From: JARBUG01 sp035628915 | GTDB taxonomy: Bacteria; Bacillota; Sulfobacillia; Symbiobacteriales; Symbiobacteriaceae | DNA length: 64,000 bases | Assembly: GCA_035628915.1 (NCBI GenBank) | Contig: DASPIW010000040.1 | Span: forward strand, 1-64,000 | Direction of reading: 5' to 3' | Shown here: positions 1-7,177 of the stretch, in pieces | How the letters are laid out: every line of letters starts with the position of its first letter | How positions within the stretch are numbered: position 1 is the stretch's first letter | The notes under the pieces: model-generated | What the model saw: only the letters and a program-made list of their open reading frames with translations | Database searches by the model: none | Told to the model about the DNA's origin: nothing | Made by a program: the position numbers and the translations under genes

Positions 1-141
1 GTTGGCGGAATAACACAGCAACCGGGGCAAAGTCCCCGGTTTTCCTTTCCCCATGCGGGGTCACGTATTGTGAGCAGAACCCGGTTCAGGCAGGTCCACT
101 TAATGTGAGCGAGAATGGTTCAGACAATGTGAGCGCCCACA
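1..141. mobile_element. Right end of an IS21-like insertion sequence (partial)
   Basis: Three related 18-nt repeats lie at 58–75, 93–110 and 117–134. Read on the minus strand each starts GCTCACA(A/T)T and ends in G-ACC or GACCC. Multiple short repeats inside the end are typical of IS21-family elements. The end is probably the CA at 140–141, where the SpoIID-like gene resumes. The transposase genes lie outside the window, so the family assignment is inference. Confidence 0.5.
20..45 (+). terminator. Rho-independent terminator inside the IS end
   Basis: A GC-rich hairpin (CCGGGG / CCCCGG with a short A-rich loop) is followed by TTTTCCTTT. It probably ends the IS transcript entering from the left of the window. 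Confidence 0.55.
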
Positions 142-1025
142 GTATTGCTGGGTGATGTTCGGCTATTCAATAAGTATACCTGGCAGTTCGTGGTATCGTC
201 ACACTCGGCTCCGTAGTTTGGCCACTTCGGAGCCACCTCGACATGGTACCATCCGTACATCTTTACGGCCATGGCGCCGGCTTTCTGAGCCTCGGCGTGA
301 GGGATAGGGGAATTCCACCATTCGTTTGGCAGAACATCTTTTTGGTAATCCGTAAACGGGATCGTGACCACATGGACGCCGTACCAGCAGGGCTCTCCGA
401 AGTATGCTTGGCAGTTCTCCTCGTTACCCAGAAGGAGATTAATGGAAGACGGCGCCGAACTGGTTTGGCTAGCCAAGGCTGTAATGCGATCGGCCTCTTG
501 TTTTTCATGATCACCGCCAAAGCCTAGGCCACGGGCGACGATGTGGTTCACAGGTGCTCCTTCAAAATCCCTGACACGCCACTCCTTTCCGTCTTTCACC
601 AGAATGGCCAGGCGGTAGTTGAGTCCATTATGGACGTACTTGTTCTCGATTGGAATCGAGTAGTTGATTGCAACGTAATAGACCTTGATATCAGCATCTG
701 CGACGTCCTTAAGAGAGCGGCGCTCTCCAATCCCGGCGAACCCTAACGGAATCTGCTTGGCGTGAACCAGCTCTGCCCCAGTGATATCGAAAATGCCTTG
801 TCCGGCATTATCCTTCTGTGCGAAGAACGACCTTGTAAGAACTGCTCTATCATCGGGCTCAAGGCTCGCCATTGCGTCCCAATCTCGAGCGTTCTGGGAA
901 CTAACATATTCTTGCAGGGTTTGCTCCGGGCTTCGTGTGGTTTCTGGCGAAGCAGCAACGGTTAATGAAGCAGAACTCAGAACAATGATCAGAGTCATGA
1001 TGCAAAGGGCCAAACGGGTTTTCAT
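120..1025 (-). pseudogene. SpoIID-like secreted protein, 3' end removed by IS insertion
   Basis: The product has a signal peptide (about residues 1–25), an NTF2-like or uncharacterised domain (about 30–170), and then the start of a SpoIID/LytB-type domain with the signature E-A-x-K-A-G-A-x-A-V-x-M-Y-G-W-Y. In the family this domain continues to a motif like M-S-Q-x-G, which is absent here. The last six residues and the stop are read from the insertion-sequence end at 120–139. AAGGAG lies upstream of TTG(1028)/ATG(1025); ATG is preferred. A SpoIID-like paralogue sits at 9240–9905 on the integrated element. SpoIID-family proteins cleave peptidoglycan glycan strands during spore formation; whether this truncated copy works is doubtful. 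Confidence 0.65.
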
Positions 1026-1028
1026 CAA

Positions 1029-1393
1029 GTCAATCTCCTTTCAAGAATGTGGTGTTCAGGTGGATGGCTCCCGCGTCAAGAGACCCGCGTACCCTTCCCT
1101 AGGGAGAGTGTCAAGCGATACCGCAATTTCCATTCTATCAAAAATAGCGCTTCCCCTGCACAGTTTCCATTGAATCGTTCGACAATTGTGCACAACTAAG
1201 CGACCGGGGGAATGACATCGGAAGGGTAATATACAGTAAATTTCGTGGAACTCACAGTCGACAACGGGGGGATGTCACCAACGATCCTCAGCAGGGAGTT
1301 TCCCTTAAAACGTCGGGACCCCATTATCTGGGATCGTAACCGAAAAGAACAGACAAAAGCGACGCCTTTCACTCAGAAATGCGCCGCCAGAGC
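1029..1393. other. Intergenic stretch with a 13-bp direct repeat
   Basis: No convincing gene was found. The 13-mer GTCGGGACCCCAT occurs at 1312–1324 and again at 1461–1473, inside the last codons of the HAD gene. Two TTAGCGGGG-containing mini-hairpins lie between the copies. The layout suggests a small insertion or duplication that gave the HAD protein its non-family C-terminal tail. Confidence 0.35.
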
Positions 1394-2260
1394 TTAGCGG
1401 GGTAAAACCCCGTCAGTTATGTCAACTACGTTCCTTAGCGGGGGTTTTCCCGGAAAAAATGTCGGGACCCCATCCACGAGCGCCTCCAGCAGGAGTGCCA
1501 CCCCGTCGTCCTGGTTCGATGCCGTCCACCGGTCTGCTGCCCGCTTCACTTCGGGGTGGGCATTCGCCATCGCAACGCTCAGACCCGCCGCTGCCAGCAT
1601 ATCCAGATCGTTCAGGAAGTCGCCCACTGCCAGTGTCCGTTCCCTCGGAATAGCCAGTTGCTCCGCCAGCGTGGTCAGGGCCGTACCCTTGCCGCCGCCC
1701 GACGGCAAAACTTCCAGGTACATCGGGTGGGAGCGGACCAGCTGCACGCCAATCCCGGCCTGGACGATTTCCGCCTCCGCGGCATCGAGCGTCGCGGGCT
1801 CGCCAATCGTCAGGATTTTGACCACGCTGCCGGCGTTGGCGGGCGAAAGGTCCGCCCGTACGTCGAGTGTAATGCCGTCATCTCGGAGGTGTTCGGCCAC
1901 CGTCTCGTTGATCTCCCGCGCAATCCCCCGGCGGGTGCCGTGCACGATAATATCCAGCCGGTGATCCCTCAGGATCGGCCACACGGCCTCTACCAGGCTG
2001 CTGTGCAGCCCGTGGCAGAAAAGGTCTTCCCCGGTTGCGGCATCGTATCCGAGGCAGCCGTTCAGCAGCAGCAGGGGGGTGCGCAGGCCCAGCGTCCGGG
2101 TGTGCTGCGACGCGGCATCCACGCTGCGTCCGGTGGCGACGGTAAACCGCCCGCCGGCGGCCTCGTACCGTTTTATTGCGGCGATGGTGCGCGCTGAAAT
2201 CGTCTTGTCATCGCGCAGCAGTGTTCCGTCCATATCAGAGACCACCAGCAAATACTCCAA
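1394..2260 (-). CDS. Cof-type HAD-superfamily phosphatase
   Basis: This is probably a cytosolic phosphatase for sugar phosphates or other small phosphorylated molecules; the substrate is unknown. HAD motif I (D-M-D-G-T) is near the N-terminus, a cap domain of the Cof/IIB type follows, and the C-terminal G-D-x-x-N-D-L-D-M metal motif is present. TTG at 2260 was chosen because GGGGAGGA lies just upstream and the product then begins right before motif I. A longer frame to 2368 would run into the spoVK remnant. About 24 residues after the usual family end look like an added tail and coincide with the 13-bp direct repeat. Confidence 0.85.
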   Translation of the reverse strand: MEYLLVVSDMDGTLLRDDKTISARTIAAIKRYEAAGGRFTVATGRSVDAASQHTRTLGLRTPLLLLNGCLGYDAATGEDLFCHGLHSSLVEAVWPILRDHRLDIIVHGTRRGIAREINETVAEHLRDDGITLDVRADLSPANAGSVVKILTIGEPATLDAAEAEIVQAGIGVQLVRSHPMYLEVLPSGGGKGTALTTLAEQLAIPRERTLAVGDFLNDLDMLAAAGLSVAMANAHPEVKRAADRWTASNQDDGVALLLEALVDGVPTFFPGKPPLRNVVDITDGVLPR

Positions 2261-2285
2261 TCCGGTGCATCCTCCCCGGTCGACT

Positions 2286-2747
2286 TTATTGATAAGCTCG
2301 ATGATGATTCGCTGCGAACCATCCCCCTCCCTGCCACTGGCCCGGCCGGATACCGGCAGCTTGCTCAAGGTCGGCCCGGGTCACTGCCACCAATTCTTCC
2401 CGCGTCAGGTCTGACCGGCTCACAAGCCGCAGCGCCTGGCAGCGGAGCGAGCGCTCCATCAGGTTGCGCACGGCCCGGGCGTTCCCCTCGTCGCCGCCGG
2501 TGCCGCCGCCCGCAGTGTGCAGCACCTGCCGCAAAAAGGCCCGGGCGTCGGGCGTCAGTTCGTACTGCCGCTTCTGCCACATACCTTCGCCGATGGCCAG
2601 GAGCTCTTCGGCCGTGTAGTCGGGAAACTCCACAACGATCGGGAACCGGGAGCGGAGCCCGGGGTTCTGGGCCAGGAACCAGTCCATCTCCGCCGGATAG
2701 CCGGCCAAAATCAGCATCAGCTCGCTGCGCTGGTCTTCCATGGCCCG
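2286..2747 (-). pseudogene. spoVK: SpoVK-type AAA ATPase, C-terminal half (split gene)
   Basis: This is the 3' part of the AAA ATPase gene whose 5' part is at 10674–11264. It starts at codon CGG (2745–2747) and reads R-A-M-E-D-Q and then L-I-L-A-G-Y, the sensor and second-region-of-homology segment of SpoVK/CbbX proteins. It ends with the helical lid. Joined at the shared CG core the gene would encode 350 residues, in line with about 320 for the B. subtilis protein. In the integrated state it has no start of its own and should be silent. SpoVK is a sporulation protein, so the element would have to excise in the cell lineage that needs it. Confidence 0.85.
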
Positions 2748-4332
2748 AGCCATCCATACGATATCCACAACTTTGCCATGATGCCGCTATCTCCATTGGG
2801 ACAAGGGATAGGGCCCTGATGGTGAGACGGCAGTTGCCGTCCTTGAAGACGACCATCCGCTCGACCAGCTGCTGAACGACAGCCTTCTTGCCTTCTTCGT
2901 TCAGGTTCTTATAGTTGACTGCTATCCGGCGCATCAGGTCGACCTGCGCCTGCATGCGCTCCTGTCCCTGGCGGTAGGCAGCCATCTCTTGCTCGATCTG
3001 TGCGAGGCGACGTGAGGTCGCTTCGATTCGTTTGTCGATGAGCTTCGCTTCGGCGTCGTAGGCGTCTTCTTCGACTCTTCCGGTTGTGAACAGCCGTAGG
3101 AGACGCTGCTTCTCTTTTTTGGCTTGCTCAAGGGTCGTGTTCAGGGTGAGCAGTTCGGTCCCAAAGGACGGTTCGGCGGCGCCGTCCAGCCCCTTCAGCT
3201 TCTCGGCGATGGTGTCAGGCTCCGAGAGCAGATCGTCGATGGCCTCCAGAGCGACCTTGTCAAGCCTCTCCATCCGCCAGCGGTTAGTGCAGCGCTTTGT
3301 CTCATCGTTCTCTTCACCTGGCTCAAACCCTCGGTTGCCATGGCCATACCCCTGGCAGACGTAGTACCGGTGGGATTTCTCGCCCTTCTTCTTGGACGTT
3401 ACGCCGCACAGGGAGCGGCCGCACTCGCCGCAGACGACCAGACTTCTCAGCATGAAGGTCGATGAGGGGCGCCCCTTCTTGGTGCGGGCGTTGTCGGCGA
3501 TCATGGCCTGAGCTGCATCAAACGTCTCTCGGTCGATGATCGGCGTAACCGGGATGGGGTACTGCTTGTCTCTCGGCCGCAGCCGCTTCGTGCCCGTGTG
3601 GTAGTCGCACTTGTAGTGCCAGTAGGTGCCCAGGTAGGTTTCGTTCTGTAGGATCTTGGAGACGGTGGCCGGGTACCATGCCTTGCCCCTGGGGGCAGGT
3701 ATACCCTTCTGAGCCAGCGCCTTGGCGATGGTCCGGCAGGTGAGGGGTGTCCCGTCCTCGCCCACCAGAAGTAACCGGTACATCAGCTTCACGACCTCGG
3801 CCTCGGCGGGGTTGAGGTCCAGCGTGTCAGTGTCGACGTTGAAGGTGTAGCCGTAGACTCGGGGGTTACCGTTGAGGCGCCCGGTCTTGGCCTTCTGGAC
3901 TCGGCCCCGAACGGTGCGCTCCTTGATTTTGGCCTTCTCGTACTCGGCGATAGCGCCGCGCAGGGAGTAGAACAGCCGGCCTTCGGCCGTGTTCTTCCAC
4001 TCGAAGTTGACGAACTCCAGCTTCAGCCCGGCCGAAGTGATCTCGTCAGTAATGATCAGCTGCTGCGCCAGGCTCCGGGCGAGCCGGTCAGGGTCATAGA
4101 TGATGACGATGTCACCCAGGCGCTGGCGGACGGCCTCGCGCATCTTCAGGAGGGCGGGGCGCTCGGGGTCGTCGCCGCTGTAGCCCTCTTCCTTGAAGAC
4201 GAGGATGTCCTGCTCTCGATAGCCCAGGGCTAGGGCCCGGGCGGTGCAGTCCTCTATCTGGGCCGCTATGCTATTGCCCCTGACGGCCTGATCTTCTGTT
4301 GAGACTCTCACGTACACCAAGGCAACCGGCAT
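2365..4332 (-). CDS. Large serine recombinase (element integrase), integrated form
   Basis: The N-terminal resolvase domain has the catalytic serine at residue 11 (Y-V-R-V-S-T-E-D-Q). A recombinase domain follows, then a zinc ribbon around residues 300–345 (C-G-E-C…Y-Y-V-C…R-C) and a coiled-coil. GAGGTGAG precedes ATG 4332. Only codons 1–528 are element DNA. From 2747 on, the frame runs out of frame through the spoVK 3' half and ends at 2365, giving 655 aa with a foreign tail of about 126 residues. In the circular element the same frame would instead enter 10671–10426 and end as a 610-aa protein with a helix-turn-helix tail. It would catalyse attP×attB integration and, with a directionality factor, excision. 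Confidence 0.9.
   Translation of the reverse strand: MPVALVYVRVSTEDQAVRGNSIAAQIEDCTARALALGYREQDILVFKEEGYSGDDPERPALLKMREAVRQRLGDIVIIYDPDRLARSLAQQLIITDEITSAGLKLEFVNFEWKNTAEGRLFYSLRGAIAEYEKAKIKERTVRGRVQKAKTGRLNGNPRVYGYTFNVDTDTLDLNPAEAEVVKLMYRLLLVGEDGTPLTCRTIAKALAQKGIPAPRGKAWYPATVSKILQNETYLGTYWHYKCDYHTGTKRLRPRDKQYPIPVTPIIDRETFDAAQAMIADNARTKKGRPSSTFMLRSLVVCGECGRSLCGVTSKKKGEKSHRYYVCQGYGHGNRGFEPGEENDETKRCTNRWRMERLDKVALEAIDDLLSEPDTIAEKLKGLDGAAEPSFGTELLTLNTTLEQAKKEKQRLLRLFTTGRVEEDAYDAEAKLIDKRIEATSRRLAQIEQEMAAYRQGQERMQAQVDLMRRIAVNYKNLNEEGKKAVVQQLVERMVVFKDGNCRLTIRALSLVPMEIAASWQSCGYRMDGSGHGRPAQRADADFGRLSGGDGLVPGPEPRAPLPVPDRCGVSRLHGRRAPGHRRRYVAEAAVRTDARRPGLFAAGAAHCGRRHRRRRGERPGRAQPDGALAPLPGAAACEPVRPDAGRIGGSDPGRP
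2720..2775. other. Element–chromosome junction (att site, left end)
   Basis: Chromosomal spoVK sequence meets element DNA at the CG at 2746–2747. The element side, read on the minus strand, carries GTTGTGGATA followed by TCGTATGG. It pairs as an inverted repeat with the other element end at 10641–10671. The core is deduced from reading frame and family alignment, not from an observed empty site. Confidence 0.7.
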
Positions 4333-4434
4333 TTCGGGCGCTCACCTCATCCATGCATTCGTTATCCTAAGTCTAGCCAACTTCGCAGGTCGAAGTCTGT
4401 CGGAGCCTGATGGTGTCGCAGATTCCAGTGAATA

Positions 4435-4457
4435 GGGGCCTAGCAGTGCTAGGCCCC
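4435..4457. repeat. Perfect 11-bp palindrome over the small ORF's stop codon
   Basis: GGGGCCTAGCA at 4435–4445 is mirrored by TGCTAGGCCCC at 4447–4457. A one-base loop is too tight for a full RNA hairpin. It may act as a terminator with a larger loop or as a protein-binding dyad between the small ORF and the recombinase. Confidence 0.5.
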
Positions 4458-4604
4458 CGGGTTTTCGTCTTCACGCTTGAGGTACCGTGCTGGAGGGTTA
4501 AGCAGCATTCGCAGCACCTCTGCCACTTTTTCCTGGGCCTCTGGCGAGGTGTTGCGGATGATCTGCACTTTGAGGTCAAGTCTGGAACGGAACTTACCTT
4601 TCAA
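4449..4604 (-). CDS. 51-aa basic protein upstream of the recombinase
   Basis: TTG start at 4604 with GGAGG eight bases upstream; 52 codons including stop. The product is charged and mostly helical (contains S-P-E-A-Q-E-K-V-A-E-V-L-R-M-L-L). It is co-oriented with and 116 bp upstream of the recombinase. I do not recognise the family. Recombination directionality factors of serine integrases are often this small and sit next to the integrase, so that role is possible but unproven. Its stop codon overlaps a strong palindrome. Confidence 0.5.
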   Translation of the reverse strand: MKGKFRSRLDLKVQIIRNTSPEAQEKVAEVLRMLLNPPARYLKREDENPGA

Positions 4605-4761
4605 AATCCTCGCCTCCCCAGGCCCATCCTACGTGGCTTACGGTTGTCCCAAGTACGGCGAACAAGCACGAACGGGTACCGTCTGTTACAACAGTAATGG
4701 AATCACGTTGAGGTGCCAACAATCGGGCAACATTTTGCCTGTGGGACAACTAGTTTAGGTG

Positions 4762-4911
4762 ATGGTAGATTTAGGTGACCGTGACCCTCACCATGATTGC
4801 TGGGTCTCTCACTTTCCCGGCCACGGCATCGCCTCCATTTCAACTAGCGTAACACCAGAAGAGGCAACGATTCTGCCTGAGGTAGTCGATGCTGATGATA
4901 AGGCACGCTGA
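4762..4911 (+). CDS. Tentative small ORF, 49 aa
   Basis: ATG start and 49 sense codons with a protein-like C-terminal half (T-P-E-E-A-T-I-L-P-E-V-V-D-A-D-D). The ribosome binding site is weak and too close. It overlaps the next small ORF (4889–5035), and both precede the OLD-type nuclease gene. Function unknown; it may be a decayed gene end. Confidence 0.25.
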   Translation: MVDLGDRDPHHDCWVSHFPGHGIASISTSVTPEEATILPEVVDADDKAR

Positions 4912-5035
4912 GATAGATGAGGCGAGAGAACGTCCCTACCTTGGTACAGCAGCCGTGTTCGTGGCCGCCTTGTCCTGCGCTGTGTATACGTGGACGGTTG
5001 AAACAGTTCGCACTCGCGCATATTCTTGTGATTAG
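4889..5035 (+). CDS. Tentative small ORF, 48 aa with a hydrophobic stretch
   Basis: It starts at ATG 4889 behind GAGG, overlaps the previous small ORF by 23 bp, and contains a hydrophobic segment (A-A-V-F-V-A-A-L-S-C-A-V-Y-T-W). It ends 79 bp before the nuclease start. No family recognised; alternatively leader or degenerate DNA. Confidence 0.25.
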   Translation: MLMIRHAEIDEARERPYLGTAAVFVAALSCAVYTWTVETVRTRAYSCD

Positions 5036-5114
5036 AGCCTGCCATGGACATCACCAAAGCTATAGCGGCTGTTCGAGGGGATTTCGGGACTCCAGCCATG
5101 TAGGAGGCACTAGC

Positions 5115-6851
5115 GTGTACAAATACAGTCTCACGGAGATTGAGTTTCAAAGCGGAGAGAAGATGGCGGTCGGTGGCCTGGCGGTGGTTGTCGGACCGAA
5201 TAACTCGGGCAAGAGCCAACTACTTAAGGATATCGAGCTTCTCTGCACTCAAGAGAACCCCCCGACAGTTGTTATCAAGGGCCTAACTCATACGGTCCCC
5301 GAGTCGCTCGAAGACCTGAAAGCCTCCTACCGTGTAGCTCCTGAAAGGGACGCCAACGGTTACTACCATTTTCGAGGGTTCAGATCTGACCTGGCTGGAA
5401 CTTATTCATTAGGTCTCGGTAGCAGTGACTGGGAGGCCGTTGCTAAGCAGGCAATCGGTAGGCTTCCTGATGACCGGTGGGCACGAGGCACATTTGCATC
5501 CTGGTTCGGGCAGCGATTTGTGACCCGCCTCAGGACTGAAGATCGCCTGCTGCTTACGAAAAAGTCCTCAAGGGCTGATGTCAACTCGATACTGGGAGAG
5601 TTCTACGACCAAGGCATGGCCGCAGAAGCAAGGCTTACGAAATGGGTGGATGACGCCTTCGGTACTCAGGTACGCCTTGATTACTCGGATAAGGCAGAGT
5701 TCCTCTTCAGAGTGGGTACGGCCTTCGATGGAGTACCGGCGGATGCTAGAGAAGCAAACCCGATTATGCAGGCATACCTGAAGCTCGACGACCAGGGAGA
5801 CGGTCTGAGAAGTTTTGTGGCGACCGCTGTCTCTCTCTTGGTCAACAGAAGATCCGTGCTGCTGTTGGATGAACCCGAAGCCTTCCTTCACCCGCCCCAA
5901 GCGGTGGCGATTGGCCAAGTGATTGCCGAAGTAGCACAGGAGGGCCAACAGGTAATTGTCGCTACGCACAGTGCCGATGTACTGCGCGGGATACTGAGCC
6001 GGACTTCCGACATTGGTCTAATTCGCCTGTCCAGAAGTGCCGGGGTTGGAAAAGTCACAGTGATGAATGCCGGTGCGGTGAACCGAGTCGCCAACGATCC
6101 CCTACTCAGTTCAACTCGGGTGCTCGACGGCTTGTTCTACCGTGGAGTGGTAGTCGTTGAGGCCGACAGTGACAGCGTGTTCTACCAGAGAGTAGCTGCC
6201 AAAATACGTTCCGGTGACGAGATTCACTACGTACAGGCACATAACAAACAGACACTGGCAAAAGTTGCTGCACCTTACCGGAGCCTGGGCCTGCCTGTCG
6301 CCGTCGTTCCCGATTTCGACGTGTTGCGAGACAGACAGGAGTTCAAGGCTCTGCTGCAAGCCATTCAAGCTGAGGGCATTGAAGTAATGCTCAAGCACCA
6401 GGAGAGTATTCGATCGGAGATAGAGGGCCAGCCCATATCAGAACGGCTCTCAAACCTCCGAGAGGCTATAGAAAAAGCCCTAGTGGAATGCGCCCCTCCG
6501 GGTGAATCGAGTCGGGAATCTGAAGCACTGTCTGACATCAAGCGGCGTCTCAAGAAGGCCCTTGAGGAGTCCGACGCGTGGAGTGCTTACAAGCGCAGGG
6601 GTCGAGGGGAACTTACTCCGAGCACCCAGCAGTGTTTCGACTCGATTGATCGCCTGGGCCGACGGGCTGGACTTTTCATAGTTCCCGTAGGCGAGTTGGA
6701 GTCGTGGCTTGTTGAGTTCGGTATTCCGCGTCTAAGCCAGAAGAACCACTGGATTGTGCAAGCGCTGACCAAGCTTTCAGACCTTGAACTCCCGCCGGAA
6801 AGTGCACTCAGCGCTTTTGTCCGTGGCCTACATGATCATCTCTTGGAATAG
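5115..6851 (+). CDS. OLD-family ATPase/TOPRIM nuclease (putative anti-phage cargo)
   Basis: 578 aa from GTG 5115, chosen because GGAGG lies eight bases upstream and the AAA/ABC-type fold then starts immediately; a longer frame from 4917 is low complexity. Walker A is G-P-N-N-S-G-K-S at residues 27–34. Walker B is L-L-L-D-E-P near 250, followed by the T-H-S histidine loop. A TOPRIM-like region follows, with E-A-D-S-D near 350 and D-F-D near 400. This is the OLD/GajA architecture: an ATP-regulated DNA nuclease acting in the cytoplasm. No UvrD-like GajB partner follows, so Gabija is not indicated. It faces away from the recombinase and towards the relaxase gene. Location on a mobile element fits a defence role, which is inferred. 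Confidence 0.8.
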   Translation: MYKYSLTEIEFQSGEKMAVGGLAVVVGPNNSGKSQLLKDIELLCTQENPPTVVIKGLTHTVPESLEDLKASYRVAPERDANGYYHFRGFRSDLAGTYSLGLGSSDWEAVAKQAIGRLPDDRWARGTFASWFGQRFVTRLRTEDRLLLTKKSSRADVNSILGEFYDQGMAAEARLTKWVDDAFGTQVRLDYSDKAEFLFRVGTAFDGVPADAREANPIMQAYLKLDDQGDGLRSFVATAVSLLVNRRSVLLLDEPEAFLHPPQAVAIGQVIAEVAQEGQQVIVATHSADVLRGILSRTSDIGLIRLSRSAGVGKVTVMNAGAVNRVANDPLLSSTRVLDGLFYRGVVVVEADSDSVFYQRVAAKIRSGDEIHYVQAHNKQTLAKVAAPYRSLGLPVAVVPDFDVLRDRQEFKALLQAIQAEGIEVMLKHQESIRSEIEGQPISERLSNLREAIEKALVECAPPGESSRESEALSDIKRRLKKALEESDAWSAYKRRGRGELTPSTQQCFDSIDRLGRRAGLFIVPVGELESWLVEFGIPRLSQKNHWIVQALTKLSDLELPPESALSAFVRGLHDHLLE

Positions 6852-6901
6852 ATGCCCAGGTCAACAGATAGTTCCGGGACCACATCTCCAAGATGTGAAC
6901 T

Positions 6902-6940
6902 GGGCGGCCTCGCCACACCTGGCGGGCCGCCTTATTTGAT
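6902..6940. terminator. Terminator hairpin after the OLD nuclease gene
   Basis: GGCGGCC and GGCCGCC arms are separated by a second smaller stem, followed by TTATTTGA on the plus strand. It ends the nuclease transcript before the inverted-repeat region. Confidence 0.5.
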
Positions 6941-6945
6941 GTGCC

Positions 6946-7161
6946 CCACACTGACGGCAGGGGGTCAAGGGCCTTGCCGCCAAAGTCTCAGGCAGGATGC
7001 TCGCCCTTGACGCCCTGACGTCAGTGTGGTCTCCCATGCCGCCCGGACCGGCTGATTGTGCGCCCCTCGCCCCGGCCGTCAAGCGTGAGGCACCTGGCGT
7101 GGGCGTCTGCTTGACTGCCGGGGCTGCGCGGCATTCTCTCCTCTCAGCCGGGCGGCATGGG
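6946..7161. repeat. Cluster of three long inverted repeats (possible oriT or replication-origin DNA)
   Basis: IR1: 6946–6972 and 7003–7029, 25 of 27 bases paired. IR2: perfect 14-bp arms at 7033–7046 and 7148–7161. IR3, nested inside IR2: 7070–7084 and 7109–7123, 14 of 15 paired. The region has no gene and lies just downstream of the relaxase gene on the same element. Long dyads are typical of transfer origins and single-strand origins; which one is not shown by the sequence. Confidence 0.6.
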
Positions 7162-7177
7162 TAGAGAAGGGGCACGA

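Noticed and set aside
2260..2368. HAD phosphatase starting at 2368
   Set aside because: It would overlap the spoVK 3' end; TTG 2260 has its own ribosome binding site and sits just before motif I.
4917..5114. Upstream extension of the OLD nuclease to ATG 4917
   Set aside because: Low-complexity residues and no ribosome binding site; GTG 5115 has GGAGG at good spacing.
5115..6851. Gabija defence system
   Set aside because: The OLD/GajA-like protein is present but no UvrD-like GajB gene follows.
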